A DNA stretch of 39,199 nucleotides from an uncultured Sphingosinicella sp. Its GTDB lineage: Bacteria > Pseudomonadota > Alphaproteobacteria > Sphingomonadales > Sphingomonadaceae. A program made the position numbers and the translations under genes. The stretch spans positions 1-39,199 of the forward strand of contig NZ_CADCWD010000090.1 of NCBI RefSeq assembly GCF_902806315.1, written 5' to 3'. Shown piece by piece: positions 15,030-22,909 of the stretch (positions are counted from its first letter, which is position 1; each line of letters begins with the position of its first letter). Under the pieces are notes generated by a model that worked only from the letters and a program-made list of their open reading frames with translations, did not search any database and was not told where the DNA came from.

Positions 15030-15893
15030 TCAGATGCGGCGCTCTACCGTGCGGATGATATGATCGCTTAAACGCTGTGCAGGGACGGTGAGCGAGTTTG
15101 CCGACAGCAAGGCGATCTCCGTGTCCTGGAGGTCGGGCAGTTCATGCGGGGAATCGATCGCGGCAAGATCGTCGGGCACCATGTCGCGCGGGAGCACCGT
15201 TACCCCGAGTCCCGCGCGCACGGCGGCCTGGCTGCCTGCCAGCGAGCCGCAGGTATAGGCGATGCGCCATTGCCGGCCCGCCTCGTTAAGCGCGCCCACC
15301 GCGCGCGCTCTATAAACGCAAGGTGAAGGGCTCACCACCAGCGGCAGCGCCCCGGCGGCCATCGGATCGAAACGCGGACTCGCCGCCCAGACCAATGGCT
15401 CCCTCCACACGCGTACCCCTCCCTCGCCGCCGGTCACCTCGCGTTTGACGAGCACCAGGTCGAACTCGCCGCCCAGGAAGCGGTCGAGCAGGTTGAGCGT
15501 GAGATCACAGCTCACCTCCAGGCTGACCCGCGGGTGGCTTTCGGCGAACTTCGCCAGAACGATCGGCAGGTGCGTCGTCGCGAAGTCCTCGGGAGTGCCG
15601 AGGCGGACCGTCCCCTCGAGCGCCGGCTCCGCAAGTTCGTCGATGATGGAGTCGTTCAGCGCGAGCATGGCCCGCGCGTGGCTCATCAGCCGCTCGCCCG
15701 CCGCAGTCAGCCGCACCGCACGCGGCGAGCGGTCGAACAGGCGCAGCTCCAGGCAGGTTTCCAGCCGCTTGATCTGCAGGCTCACCGCCGACTGCGACCG
15801 GCGCAGCCGCTCGCCTGCGCTTGTCATGTTGCCGGTCTCGGCGACGGTGACGAAGGCCCGCAGCAGGTCGAGGTCCAGATTGGCGAGCGGCAT
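15030..15893 (-). CDS. LysR family transcriptional regulator
   Basis: The 287-residue protein opens MPLANLDLDLLRAFVTVAETGN. Its helix-turn-helix (MTSAGERLRRSQSAVSLQIKRLE, residues about 23-45) is the standard LysR DNA-binding domain, and a typical two-lobe effector domain follows from about residue 90. It is divergent from the carbonic anhydrase gene, 111 bp start to start, the usual arrangement for a LysR protein controlling its neighbour. By analogy with CmpR/CbbR it might sense a metabolite linked to inorganic carbon, but the effector cannot be read from sequence. The stop lies after RTVERRI at 15030. Confidence 0.88.
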   Translation of the reverse strand: MPLANLDLDLLRAFVTVAETGNMTSAGERLRRSQSAVSLQIKRLETCLELRLFDRSPRAVRLTAAGERLMSHARAMLALNDSIIDELAEPALEGTVRLGTPEDFATTHLPIVLAKFAESHPRVSLEVSCDLTLNLLDRFLGGEFDLVLVKREVTGGEGGVRVWREPLVWAASPRFDPMAAGALPLVVSPSPCVYRARAVGALNEAGRQWRIAYTCGSLAGSQAAVRAGLGVTVLPRDMVPDDLAAIDSPHELPDLQDTEIALLSANSLTVPAQRLSDHIIRTVERRI

Positions 15894-16004
15894 GTCGAAC
15901 CCGGCTTATCATTGCCAAACCTCATGATCCATATCTCATCAATTCATTTTAGACATGGGACCTGCTCTCGTATCGGCCCTCAAACGAACGGGGAGACAGC
16001 TCAA
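15894..16004. promoter_or_regulatory. Divergent promoter region, LysR / carbonic anhydrase
   Basis: This 111-bp AT-richer gap carries both promoters. GAT-N9-ATC within TCATGATCCATATCTCATC (about 15923-15941) is a candidate LysR-type interrupted dyad. It is only a suggestion from position. Confidence 0.35.
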
Positions 16005-16745
16005 ATGATTGCATCACGACGGAATTTTCTCGGCGCTGCGAGCGCCGGCGCAGTCGGGGCCGCGGCGGCGGCGCTGACCAGCGCCCCTGCGCTCGCCGGC
16101 TCGGCGCCCGCCACCGCGCCCGCCAAGGGCGGCAAGACCATCCTGACGCCGGACCAGGCGCTCAACTTGCTCAAGGAGGGCAACCGCAAATTCCTTACCG
16201 ACAGCCCGGTGCGCTCCGCTGTCGGCCGACCCCGCCGCCTGGAGATCGCGCAGAGCCAGGCGCCCTTCGCCGCTTATGTGAGCTGCTCCGACAGCCGGGT
16301 TCCTCCCGAGCTGCTGTTCGGCCGCGGCCTCGGCGAGCTGTTCATCATCCGCAACGCCGGCAACACCGTCGACACGGTGGCGCTGGGCAGCATCGAATAT
16401 GCGGTGGCGGTGCTTGGCGTGCCGCTCGTTGTCGTGATGGGCCACGAGCGCTGCGGCGCGGTGGCGGCGGCGGCCTCCGTCGTCAGCGACAACGCCACCT
16501 TCCCCGGCTCGATCGGGCGCATGATCGAACCGATCATCCCGGCCGTGCTCAAGGCGCGGGGCCAATCCGGAGACCTGGTTGAAAACTCCGTTCGCGAGAA
16601 TGTGCGACGGACCGTCAACCAGCTCCGCACCGCGACCGACCCGCTGCTGCTCGATCCGCAGCGCGCTGGAAAGCTGAAGGTCGTCGGCGCCTATTACGAC
16701 CTCGACACCGGCACCGTCGACTTCTTCGACACACCGACAGCCTGA
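16005..16745 (+). CDS. Beta-carbonic anhydrase with Tat signal peptide
   Basis: The 246-residue protein starts at the ATG at 16005 after GGGAGA. The N-terminus MIASRRNFLGAASAGAVGAA followed by an Ala-rich h-region and APALAGS is a twin-arginine signal, so the enzyme should act in the periplasm. The catalytic set of beta-class enzymes is complete: C94, D96 and R98 in SCSDSRVPPE, and H147 and C150 in GHERCGA binding zinc. It interconverts CO2 and bicarbonate. It is followed after 11 bp by an SbtA-type bicarbonate permease and then an SbtB-like PII protein. Supplying bicarbonate outside the inner membrane for the permease is a sensible inference. Confidence 0.93.
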   Translation: MIASRRNFLGAASAGAVGAAAAALTSAPALAGSAPATAPAKGGKTILTPDQALNLLKEGNRKFLTDSPVRSAVGRPRRLEIAQSQAPFAAYVSCSDSRVPPELLFGRGLGELFIIRNAGNTVDTVALGSIEYAVAVLGVPLVVVMGHERCGAVAAAASVVSDNATFPGSIGRMIEPIIPAVLKARGQSGDLVENSVRENVRRTVNQLRTATDPLLLDPQRAGKLKVVGAYYDLDTGTVDFFDTPTA

Positions 16746-16756
16746 GAGCAACGGGG

Positions 16757-17716
16757 ATGGCCGGGGGGTTCGAGGCGCTGCTGTCGCCGGTCATCCTGTT
16801 CTTCGTGTTGGGCGCGGCGGCCGCCTTCGCGCGCTCGGACCTCTCGATCCCCGAGGCGATTGCCAAGGGAATGTCGCTCTACCTGATGGCCGCCATCGGC
16901 CTGAAGGGCGGCGTTCAGGTGGCGGCGAGCGGCTTCACGTCCGACATGCTCGCCGCCGCGTGTGCCGGCCTGGCCCTCAGTTTCCTTCTCCCGCTGCCCG
17001 CCTTCTTGGCCCTGCGGCGTTTCGGGCGGCTGGACTCGGTCAACGCGGCTGCGGTGGCCGCCCATTACGGCTCGGTCAGCGTGGTCACCTTCGTCACCGG
17101 CGCCGAGGTGCTGACAAGCGGCGGCCTGCCCCCCGCCGGCTACATGGTCGCCGTCCTCGCGCTGATGGAGACGCCGGCCATTGTGGTGGGCCTGTGGCTC
17201 GCCCGGCGCGGCGCTGGGGTGGGCGCGCAGCCCAAAGGCGACCTCCTCCACGAAACGCTGCTCAACGGCTCGGTGGTGTTGCTGGTCGGCAGCTTCGCCA
17301 TCGGCCTGGTGGCGGGCAAGGAGGGCTTCGCGCCCATCGCGCCGGTGTTCGACACGGCGTTTCGCGGCATCCTCTGCCTGTTCCTGCTGGACATGGGGCT
17401 GGTTGCTGCCCGGCGCCTGCGCGAGGCCCGCGCGCTGACCGCCCGGCTGGCCGGCCTCGCCTTGCTGTTTCCGGTCGTCAACGGGACGCTGGGCGTGGCG
17501 GTGGCGGCGCTGATCGGCCTCGATGCCGGCTCAGCCGCTGCACTGGGCATCCTCGCGGCCAGCGCTTCTTACATCGCGGTCCCCGCGGCAATGCGCCTCG
17601 CACTGCCGCAGGCCGATCCAGGCCTGTACCTGGCCATGTCGCTTGCCGTGACCTTTCCCTTCAACATCACGCTGGGCATACCGTTCTTCACTTTCCTCGC
17701 GACGCGGATGACCTGA
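16757..17716 (+). CDS. sbtA: SbtA-type sodium-dependent bicarbonate permease
   Basis: The 319-residue membrane protein has about ten helices in two inverted halves, as in cyanobacterial SbtA (DUF897). Features seen are the N-terminal LLSPVILFFVLGAAAAFARSDLSIPEAIAKG, then MSLYLMAAIGLKGGVQ and VAAHYGSVSVVTFVTG in the first half, and FRGILCLFLLDMGLVAARRL plus GILAASASYIAVPAAMRLALPQ in the second half. The substrate is assumed to be HCO3- with Na+ from the family. Some non-cyanobacterial members may carry other anions. The position between a carbonic anhydrase and an SbtB-like protein strongly supports the assignment. Confidence 0.9.
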   Translation: MAGGFEALLSPVILFFVLGAAAAFARSDLSIPEAIAKGMSLYLMAAIGLKGGVQVAASGFTSDMLAAACAGLALSFLLPLPAFLALRRFGRLDSVNAAAVAAHYGSVSVVTFVTGAEVLTSGGLPPAGYMVAVLALMETPAIVVGLWLARRGAGVGAQPKGDLLHETLLNGSVVLLVGSFAIGLVAGKEGFAPIAPVFDTAFRGILCLFLLDMGLVAARRLREARALTARLAGLALLFPVVNGTLGVAVAALIGLDAGSAAALGILAASASYIAVPAAMRLALPQADPGLYLAMSLAVTFPFNITLGIPFFTFLATRMT

Positions 17717-17719
17717 GCC

Positions 17720-18031
17720 ATGGTGGATACCGTTCAACGCCGGAAACTCGAGATCCTCGTCGACGCCCCGCTCGTCCGACGCGTCGTCGCGGCGGCCGAG
17801 GCGGTGGGCGTCAGCGGATACACCCTGCTTCCGACCCTCGGCGGCGCGGGGCACGCCGGCCGCTGGTCGGACGACCAAGTGGCCGGCGCGGACGCCAAGG
17901 TGATGTTCGTGACGATCACAAACGAAGCCAAGGCCGCGGCGCTCGGCGACGCCCTCGCGCCGCTTCTTGAGAGTCACGGCCTGCTCCTCGTCTACAGCGT
18001 CGTGGAAGTCGTTCGCGCCGACAAGTTCTAA
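17720..18031 (+). CDS. SbtB-like PII family regulator
   Basis: The 103-residue protein starts 3 bp after the sbtA stop. It has a PII-like fold pattern: KLEILVDAPLVRRVVAAAEAVGVSGYTLLPTLGG, then GAGHAGRWSDDQVAGADAKVMFVTITNEAK and LLLVYSVVEVVRADKF. The T-loop region is short, and the C-terminal Cys-containing redox loop of some cyanobacterial SbtB proteins is absent. SbtB binds adenine nucleotides and closes SbtA; that is the likely role here. The stop codon is at 18029-18031, and a decayed minus-strand gene begins right after it. Confidence 0.88.
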   Translation: MVDTVQRRKLEILVDAPLVRRVVAAAEAVGVSGYTLLPTLGGAGHAGRWSDDQVAGADAKVMFVTITNEAKAAALGDALAPLLESHGLLLVYSVVEVVRADKF

Positions 18032-18297
18032 GCGCCTCCTGCCGCTCGGTCCTTCCGGCGCGGCCCCCGCAACCGCGTGAACATCCGGACCAGCGGAAAA
18101 CACGTTCGCTTTTCGGGGTCCTTCATCCGGCGATCGTAAACCGTCCCCACCGCCACCCCGCCAACGTCGGCCGAAACGGCGACATCACAGTTCGCCGCCA
18201 GATGCTAGAGAAACAGCTCCTTCTTCGCCTTCCCGAACAACACCCGCTTCTCCTTCCGCCGCTTCTGCATCGCCCGGTTATTCCCCGGCACGATCAT
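18028..18297 (-). pseudogene. Decayed paralog of the terminase-associated small gene
   Basis: An ATG at 18297 with GAGG 5 nt upstream starts MIVPGNNRAMQKRRKEKRVL and then FGKAKKELFL, followed by an in-frame TAG at 18205-18207. Beyond the stop the same frame reads HLAANCDVAVSADVGGVAVG and then VYDRRMKDPEKR. This lines up with the intact gene at 14271-14816 (IVPNKGRK, FTCKAKAEFLEWFAATCNASLSARKVGF and FRHRREDPE). So it is a second, broken copy. The leader hairpin upstream is also shared. The similarity fades before 18100, so the left end is approximate. Confidence 0.7.
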
Positions 18298-18342
18298 GTC
18301 TTCCTCGTTCCCGCTCGTCCCAATCTCCCCTCGCCAACAAAC

Positions 18343-18368
18343 AAGCCGGCGCGTCCCCGCACCGGCTT
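18343..18368 (-). promoter_or_regulatory. Leader hairpin matching the one at 14829-14861
   Basis: AAGCCGG (18343-18349) pairs with CCGGCTT (18362-18368), a perfect 7-bp stem. On the minus strand it is followed by GTTTGTTGG. The 19 bases GCCGGCGCGTCCCCGCACC are identical to those at 14839-14857. Confidence 0.6.
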
Positions 18369-18380
18369 CACCACCTTCTC

Positions 18381-18407
18381 GTCATTCCGGACTTGATCCG
18401 GGATCCA
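18381..18407. repeat. REP-like palindrome
   Basis: CCGGA-CTTGA-TCCGG within GTCATTCCGGACTTGATCCG is a short palindrome that I know as a very common dispersed repeat in sphingomonad and other alphaproteobacterial genomes. Confidence 0.65.
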
Positions 18408-18419
18408 TCTACACTCCTA

Positions 18420-19593
18420 GTCATCTGAATCTAAAGTTCGCCGCATAATGTACGCTCTGTGGTTTGGCAAAAGCGCCTGACAGAGGCGAGGATTTCGTCG
18501 GCGGACTTCGTCCATCGGTATGGTTTCGGGTTTTCATTGTGCCGCTCGATGAAGGATCGGATGTCCTGCTCGAGCTGGCTGGTGGAGGTATGGACGCCTC
18601 GGCGCAGCTGCTTGCGGGTGAGTTCGGCAAACCAGCGCTCGACCTGGTTGATCCACGATGCCGAGGTCGGCGTGAAGTGGACATGATAGTGCGGCCGGCG
18701 GGCGAGCCAGGCCCGGACCAGAGCCGTTTTGTGGGTCGCGTAGTTATCCATGATAATGTGGACGTCGAGGTCTGGCGGCACCTGCGCGTCGATCTGCTTG
18801 AGGAAGTCCAAGAACTCGGCGGCGCGGTGCCGCTTGTAGCATTTGCCGATCACGAAGCCGGAAGCGATGTCGAGTGCCGCGAACAGCGAGGTCGTCCCAT
18901 GGCGGACGTAGCTGTGGGTGCGGCGCTCGGGCACGCCCGGCATCATCGGCAGGACCGGCTGCTCGCGATCAAGCGCCTGGATCTGGCTCTTCTCGTCGAC
19001 GCTGAGCACGAGCGCGCGATTAGGCGGTGAGAGATAGAGGCCGACAATGTCGCGCACCTTGTCGACGAACAGCGGGTCGCTGGACAGCTTGAACGTCTCC
19101 GACCGGTGCGGCTGCAGTCCGAAGGCCGTCCAGATCCGCCGGATCGTCGTATGCGAAAAGCCGGTCACACCCGCCATCGACCGGATTGACCAGTGGGTCG
19201 CATCAACCGGCTTCGAGCGCAGGGTCCGCTCGATCACCGCGGCGACCTGGTCATCCTCGATCGTCCTGGGCCGCCCCGGCCGCGCTTCATCCAGAAGCCC
19301 TTCGATACGATCCTTCAGAAAGCGCCGCCGCCACTTGCCGACGGTGTGCTCGTGCACGCCCAGCTCGGCAGCGACGACCTTGCTCTGGATGCCGTCAGCG
19401 CAGCGCAGGATGATCCGGCAACGCTCCGACATGGAACGCGCCACCCGTCGTCGGCGAACCTGCCGCTCCAAATACTCCCGCTCCTCCGGCTCTAGAACCA
19501 AAGGTGCCGTCGGCCGCCCGCCCGCGTTCGCCATGCTGCCCTCCCAGATATAAGGCACAGCATACAATGCGACTTACTTCGGTTCCAGACGAC
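18420..19593 (-). mobile_element. IS630 family insertion sequence, 1174 bp
   Basis: The element is bounded by TA on both sides (18418-18419 and 19594-19595), the target duplicated by IS630. The ends form an imperfect inverted repeat: left GTCATCTGAATCTAAAGT, right (complement) GTCGTCTGGAACCGAAGT. It contains one intact transposase gene. It sits 11 bp right of a REP-like palindrome. Confidence 0.85.
18431..19534 (-). CDS. IS630 family transposase
   Basis: The 367-residue protein starts at the ATG at 19534 with GGGAGG about 5 nt upstream. An N-terminal helix-turn-helix region (VVAAELGVHEHTVGKWRRRF) is followed by GLLDEARPGRPRTI and a DDE core: D in LVLSVDEKSQIQAL, D in VHIIMDNYATHKT, and E in SWINQVERWFAELTRKQ. 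All catalytic residues are present and the frame is unbroken, so it may be active. Length is normal for the IS630 family. Confidence 0.93.
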   Translation of the reverse strand: MANAGGRPTAPLVLEPEEREYLERQVRRRRVARSMSERCRIILRCADGIQSKVVAAELGVHEHTVGKWRRRFLKDRIEGLLDEARPGRPRTIEDDQVAAVIERTLRSKPVDATHWSIRSMAGVTGFSHTTIRRIWTAFGLQPHRSETFKLSSDPLFVDKVRDIVGLYLSPPNRALVLSVDEKSQIQALDREQPVLPMMPGVPERRTHSYVRHGTTSLFAALDIASGFVIGKCYKRHRAAEFLDFLKQIDAQVPPDLDVHIIMDNYATHKTALVRAWLARRPHYHVHFTPTSASWINQVERWFAELTRKQLRRGVHTSTSQLEQDIRSFIERHNENPKPYRWTKSADEILASVRRFCQTTERTLCGEL

Positions 19594-19596
19594 TAG

Positions 19597-20431
19597 GGTC
19601 GGGACTCATAACCACCATGTGACGGCGGCGGCGAGGTAGATTGCGCCGAGGAAGTTGGTGGCGAGCTTGTCGTAGCGGGTGGCGATGCGGCGGTAATCCT
19701 TGAGGCGGCAGAACATGCGCTCGACGGCGTTGCGCCCTTTGTAGAGGGTCTTGGAAAAGCAACTTTTCCAGCGTCGGTTGGCTTTGGACGGGATGTTCGG
19801 AACGGCGCCCTGGCGCTCGATCAGGTCGCGGATGGCGTTGCTGTCATAGGCTTTGTCGGCGAGCACGATGGTGCGCGGCGCGAGATCATCAAGCAGCACA
19901 TCGGCGGCGCGACAGTCGGCGACCTGGCCGCCGGTCAGCAGGAAGCGGAGCGGCCGGCCTTCGCCGTCGGTGAGCGCGTGGAGCTTGCTGTTGCGGCCGC
20001 CCCGGCTGATCCCGATCGCCTGGCGGAGCGCCCCCCTTTTCCGCCGCCCGCCGAGCGGTGCGCCTTCATGTGAGTGCTGTCGATCAGAACCTCGGCCGGC
20101 GGTCCGCCGGCTGCCGCAAGGGTCACGAACAGCTCCTGCCAGATGCCCTTCTCCGCCCACCGCACAAACCGGTTGTATAGCGTCTTCCTCGGTCCATAGC
20201 AGGCCGGCGCATCGACCCAGCGCCCGCCCGACTTCACGACATGGATGATCCCGCTGATCACCCGCCGGTCATCGACCCGGGCGACCCCGCGCACCTTGTC
20301 CGGCAGCATCGGCCGAAGCCGCTCAAACTGCGCCTCACTCAACCAGAACTCGCTCAAATCCATGCTCCCGCTGTCGCGGAGCCTGAATCACATCCCAGCC
20401 GCTATGGGAATCCCGTTTATAGGTCTCGACC
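19597..20431 (-). mobile_element. IS5 family (IS427 group) insertion sequence, 835 bp
   Basis: CTAG is duplicated at both sides (19593-19596 and 20432-20435). The ends match as an imperfect inverted repeat: left GGTCGGGACTCATAACC, right (complement) GGTCGAGACCTATAAAC. The left CTAG is made from the last base of IS630 plus its TA target, so this element landed exactly on the right border of the IS630 copy and is the younger insertion. Confidence 0.85.
19606..20363 (-). CDS. IS5/IS427-type transposase made by programmed frameshift
   Basis: The first frame starts MDLSEFWLSEAQFERLRPML at 20363 and includes the first catalytic Asp in AEVLIDSTHMKAHRS. It runs on out of phase to a stop at 19935. 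The second frame carries the rest: SRGGRNSKLHALTDGEGRPL, D in IVLADKAYDS and E in RNAVERMFCRLKDYRR, stopping at 19606. The overlap contains A4G6 on the minus strand (20040-20031), the slippery run typical of this group. A fused DDE transposase is therefore expected after ribosomal frameshifting; no decay is seen. Confidence 0.88.
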
Positions 20432-20468
20432 CTAGGATATTGGCTATGATGCGTAAGATTGTGCTGCG

Positions 20469-20990
20469 ATGGCCATGCTGGCCTTCGTGTCGGCCGCGCC
20501 CGCCGCGGCGCAATTTCCCTTTGGCCTCGGCTCGGGCTCGAAGAAGAGCGAGAGCGCAGAGAAGGGCGGCTGCAACCTGTCCTCGAACAAGAAGCGCGGC
20601 TCCTCGATCGCCGGCAACATCCTCGCCGGCCTCGCCAACCGGGCGATCGGCGGCCGCGCGAGCGCGGTCACCAGCTTCGTGCCCATCAACACCTTCACCA
20701 CCGCGCTCACCGACGTCATCGCCTGCAAGCTCGACAAGGACGAGCAGAAGCAGGCCGCGACCGCCACCGAGCAGGCGATCGCCGGCGGCGTCGGCGCCAG
20801 GCAGAGCTGGACCAGCGCCACCCGTCAGGGCGTCACCGGCTCCTCGGTCGTCACCGCGTCCAACACCCGCGCCGACGGCGGCAGCTGCATGACCGTTACC
20901 GACGTGGTCATCGTCGACGGCGAGGAGACCAATGTCTCCAAGCAGATGTGCCGCACGCCCGGCTCCAGCGGCTACGTCCTCTCCGCCTGA
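20469..20990 (+). CDS. Secreted hypothetical protein with damaged signal peptide
   Basis: The 173-residue frame begins MAMLAFVSAAPAAAQFPFGL, the end of a signal peptide, then continues with SKKSESAEKGGCNLSSNKKRG and VVIVDGEETNVSKQMCRTPGS. The missing n-region is found 23 bases upstream in another frame: ATGATGCGTAAGATTGTGCT at 20446 encodes MMRKIVL. One extra G after the CTG would join it as MMRKIVLAMAMLAFVS. So either one base was lost or the sequence has an error. The gene starts only about 11 bp after the IS5 element's target copy, so its old promoter was cut off. No family is recognised. Confidence 0.65.
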   Translation: MAMLAFVSAAPAAAQFPFGLGSGSKKSESAEKGGCNLSSNKKRGSSIAGNILAGLANRAIGGRASAVTSFVPINTFTTALTDVIACKLDKDEQKQAATATEQAIAGGVGARQSWTSATRQGVTGSSVVTASNTRADGGSCMTVTDVVIVDGEETNVSKQMCRTPGSSGYVLSA

Positions 20991-21735
20991 GCGCGCGTGG
21001 CGCTGCTTCGATCGTTGGACGTGCTGCGAAAGAGCCGAGGCCGCAGCGGTTTGACGGTTCCTGGGCCTTAGCGCTGGCGAGGCGCGGCTCGGCCACCGCA
21101 ATTGACTGGGTCGCTTAGAAGCTCCGACGGACGAATATCCGATGATCGCCTCGGCACCCGCCGAGAGCCGGCGGGCAGAACCGGTTAGAGATCTCAGCAC
21201 CGCGCGGAGAGCTGTTAGGCGCGAAGGATGGTCCTGCCGCCCTCGCAAAGGCGCGCGCCGCGGTAGACGCGACGAAGCGCGCTTTGGTGAGCGGGACCCC
21301 CTGGTCGACGGACGGAGCGCCTGACCTCAACCGGACCCTGGTGCGAAACAGCCCATTTGCCTCATGGTGGGAGGAGCCAGCCGATGGAGGAGCTAGACGG
21401 CTGACGCACTCGGTGACGGGTGGCCTGGAGCCATCAGGGTTGACGGGGCAGAACCCTTCAAACTAGAATTCAAAACCGACATTCTTCTGACCGGCGTCGT
21501 TGCACTTCGGTGGTGCTGCCGCAGCATCACCTCCGCTCACCATCAGGCGCTCCGTGCGCGAATGCTTGCTCCTGCTCCTGCGCCCGCTTGGCTTGCCTCG
21601 ACATTTTCTCAGGCTACTTGGGGCGGAGCGCATTCTAACCCGAAGCGACCGCATCGGACGCTTAGAGGAACGGTGAAAGCCATGGGGAGGCCGGCGCTTA
21701 CCGCCTCCCCGCTGGTCGATCGGCTTCTGCCGCGA
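20991..21735. other. 745-bp stretch without a supportable gene
   Basis: Open frames here lack ribosome binding sites, recognisable domains and a convincing start. A minus-strand frame ending APPKCNDAGQKNVGFEF (stop at 21463) has an ending that could be real, but its upstream part is Arg/Ser-rich and noise-like. It may be decayed sequence. Confidence 0.5.
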
Positions 21736-22251
21736 TCAGGCAGAGTGCATATCGGCCTTGCGATTGATGCGGGCCTCAGCGAGGCCGGTCAGCTTCTTGT
21801 CGGTGGCATATTCTTCGTCCAGCGTCTGCTGGAGCAGGCTTGCGATATCCGTCCGACCCATCTCCTTGGACCAGGCGATCAGCGTCCCGTATTGCGCAAT
21901 CTCGTAATGCTCGACCATCTGCGCCGCGTGGGTGAGACCTGCGTCGAGCACCTCCTTGTCGTCGATGTCGCCGGCCAAAGCGTTGCCCGCCTTCAAGATG
22001 CCGTCGATCGCAGGACAGGTCGCTTCCTCCGGATCCTTGCCGAACATGCGAAAGGCCTCCTCGGCGCGACGATACTGGTTGCGGGTCTCCTGCAGGTGCT
22101 GCTCGAAACTGGCGCGTAGCTCGGGCGCGGTCGCCTTGCCGATCATCACTTCGAGCTGCTCGCCAATCTGCCGCTCTGCATAATAGATCTGCTGCAGGAC
22201 GCTGACAAACAGGTCATCGAAGCTTTTGATGCTCTTGAAGAGAATGCCCAT
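21736..22251 (-). CDS. YciF/DUF892 family ferritin-like protein
   Basis: The 171-residue protein starts at the ATG at 22251 with AGGAA 6 nt upstream. It reads MGILFKSIKSFDDLFVSVLQ then QIYYAERQIGEQLEVMIGKAT. Conserved Glu/His residues of a four-helix ferritin-like fold occur in YYAERQI, ASFEQHLQETRNQ, QMVEHYEIAQYGTL and LDEEYATDKKLTGL. YciE/YciF proteins are induced by osmotic and other stresses; a di-metal centre is likely but the reaction is unknown. It faces a 650-bp region of remnants to the right. Intact. Confidence 0.9.
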   Translation of the reverse strand: MGILFKSIKSFDDLFVSVLQQIYYAERQIGEQLEVMIGKATAPELRASFEQHLQETRNQYRRAEEAFRMFGKDPEEATCPAIDGILKAGNALAGDIDDKEVLDAGLTHAAQMVEHYEIAQYGTLIAWSKEMGRTDIASLLQQTLDEEYATDKKLTGLAEARINRKADMHSA

Positions 22252-22489
22252 GGCTGTTCCTTTCCGATGGTTGGGAGGAAGCCCGTGCTGCGGGCTCGGT
22301 AGGTCAACGTCCCGGCCGTGCCGCACGTTGCAATCGATGCGCAGCCGAAAGTAACCCATTTCAGTCGGCTCCTCGAGGGCGCTGTTCCGCCGACTGACGC
22401 TGACAGCAGCTGCTGCACCGGACAGCCGCGAACGCTACGTCCCCCGCAATTGCAGCTGCGCCGGCACCGCTTCAAGAGCGGCGCGCCTG

Positions 22490-22651
22490 TCATTGGGATC
22501 GGTGAGTATCCGATGCAGACGCGAGCGCGGGCGTTGGCAGGATGTTCGTCACGAGCCCCTGAGCCTTGGTCTTGAGACTTGCGGTGAACACATGATGCCT
22601 GTTGCTCATCAGCGCGTGGCAGGCCTGCCGCGCAACCTGTGCTGGATCGTC
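22490..22651 (-). pseudogene. C-terminal fragment of a short-chain dehydrogenase
   Basis: The minus-strand frame reads DDPAQVARQACHALMSNRHH and then VFTASLKTKAQGLVTNILPTPALA before a stop at 22490. This resembles the last 50 residues of classical SDR oxidoreductases of the type ending DPAEVARQGYxALM...HVVAGSxxNKxQ...P. The N-terminal Rossmann part is absent; upstream sequence is unrelated. The remaining 650 bp between 22252 and 22909 shows nothing else I can name. Confidence 0.5.
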
Positions 22652-22909
22652 TCTCTTGCCTTCGCCAGCCGGCGTGTCTCCGCCCGGAGGTACGTCACGA
22701 TCACCCGCGAATGAGCCAAGCGTAGCGGACACGATCGCAGATAGGAATGAGCCTCAGAAAGGCTCAAATCGGGACGGTCTTAACCCGTCACTTGAAGCAC
22801 CTGAAAATATGTGTCATGCGGACCCAACCTACTCGTATTGAATGATATTTGGTAAGCGTGTCTGTCGGCCCGGAGGTCGCAAGGCGAGCAATAATCCCAG
22901 GAGAGTAAA

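Noticed and set aside
14979-15030. tRNA-like sequence (TAGCTCATTTGGTTAGCGG resembles a D-arm)
   Set aside because: No acceptor pairing, anticodon stem or T-arm follows; at best a fragment. Too little to call.
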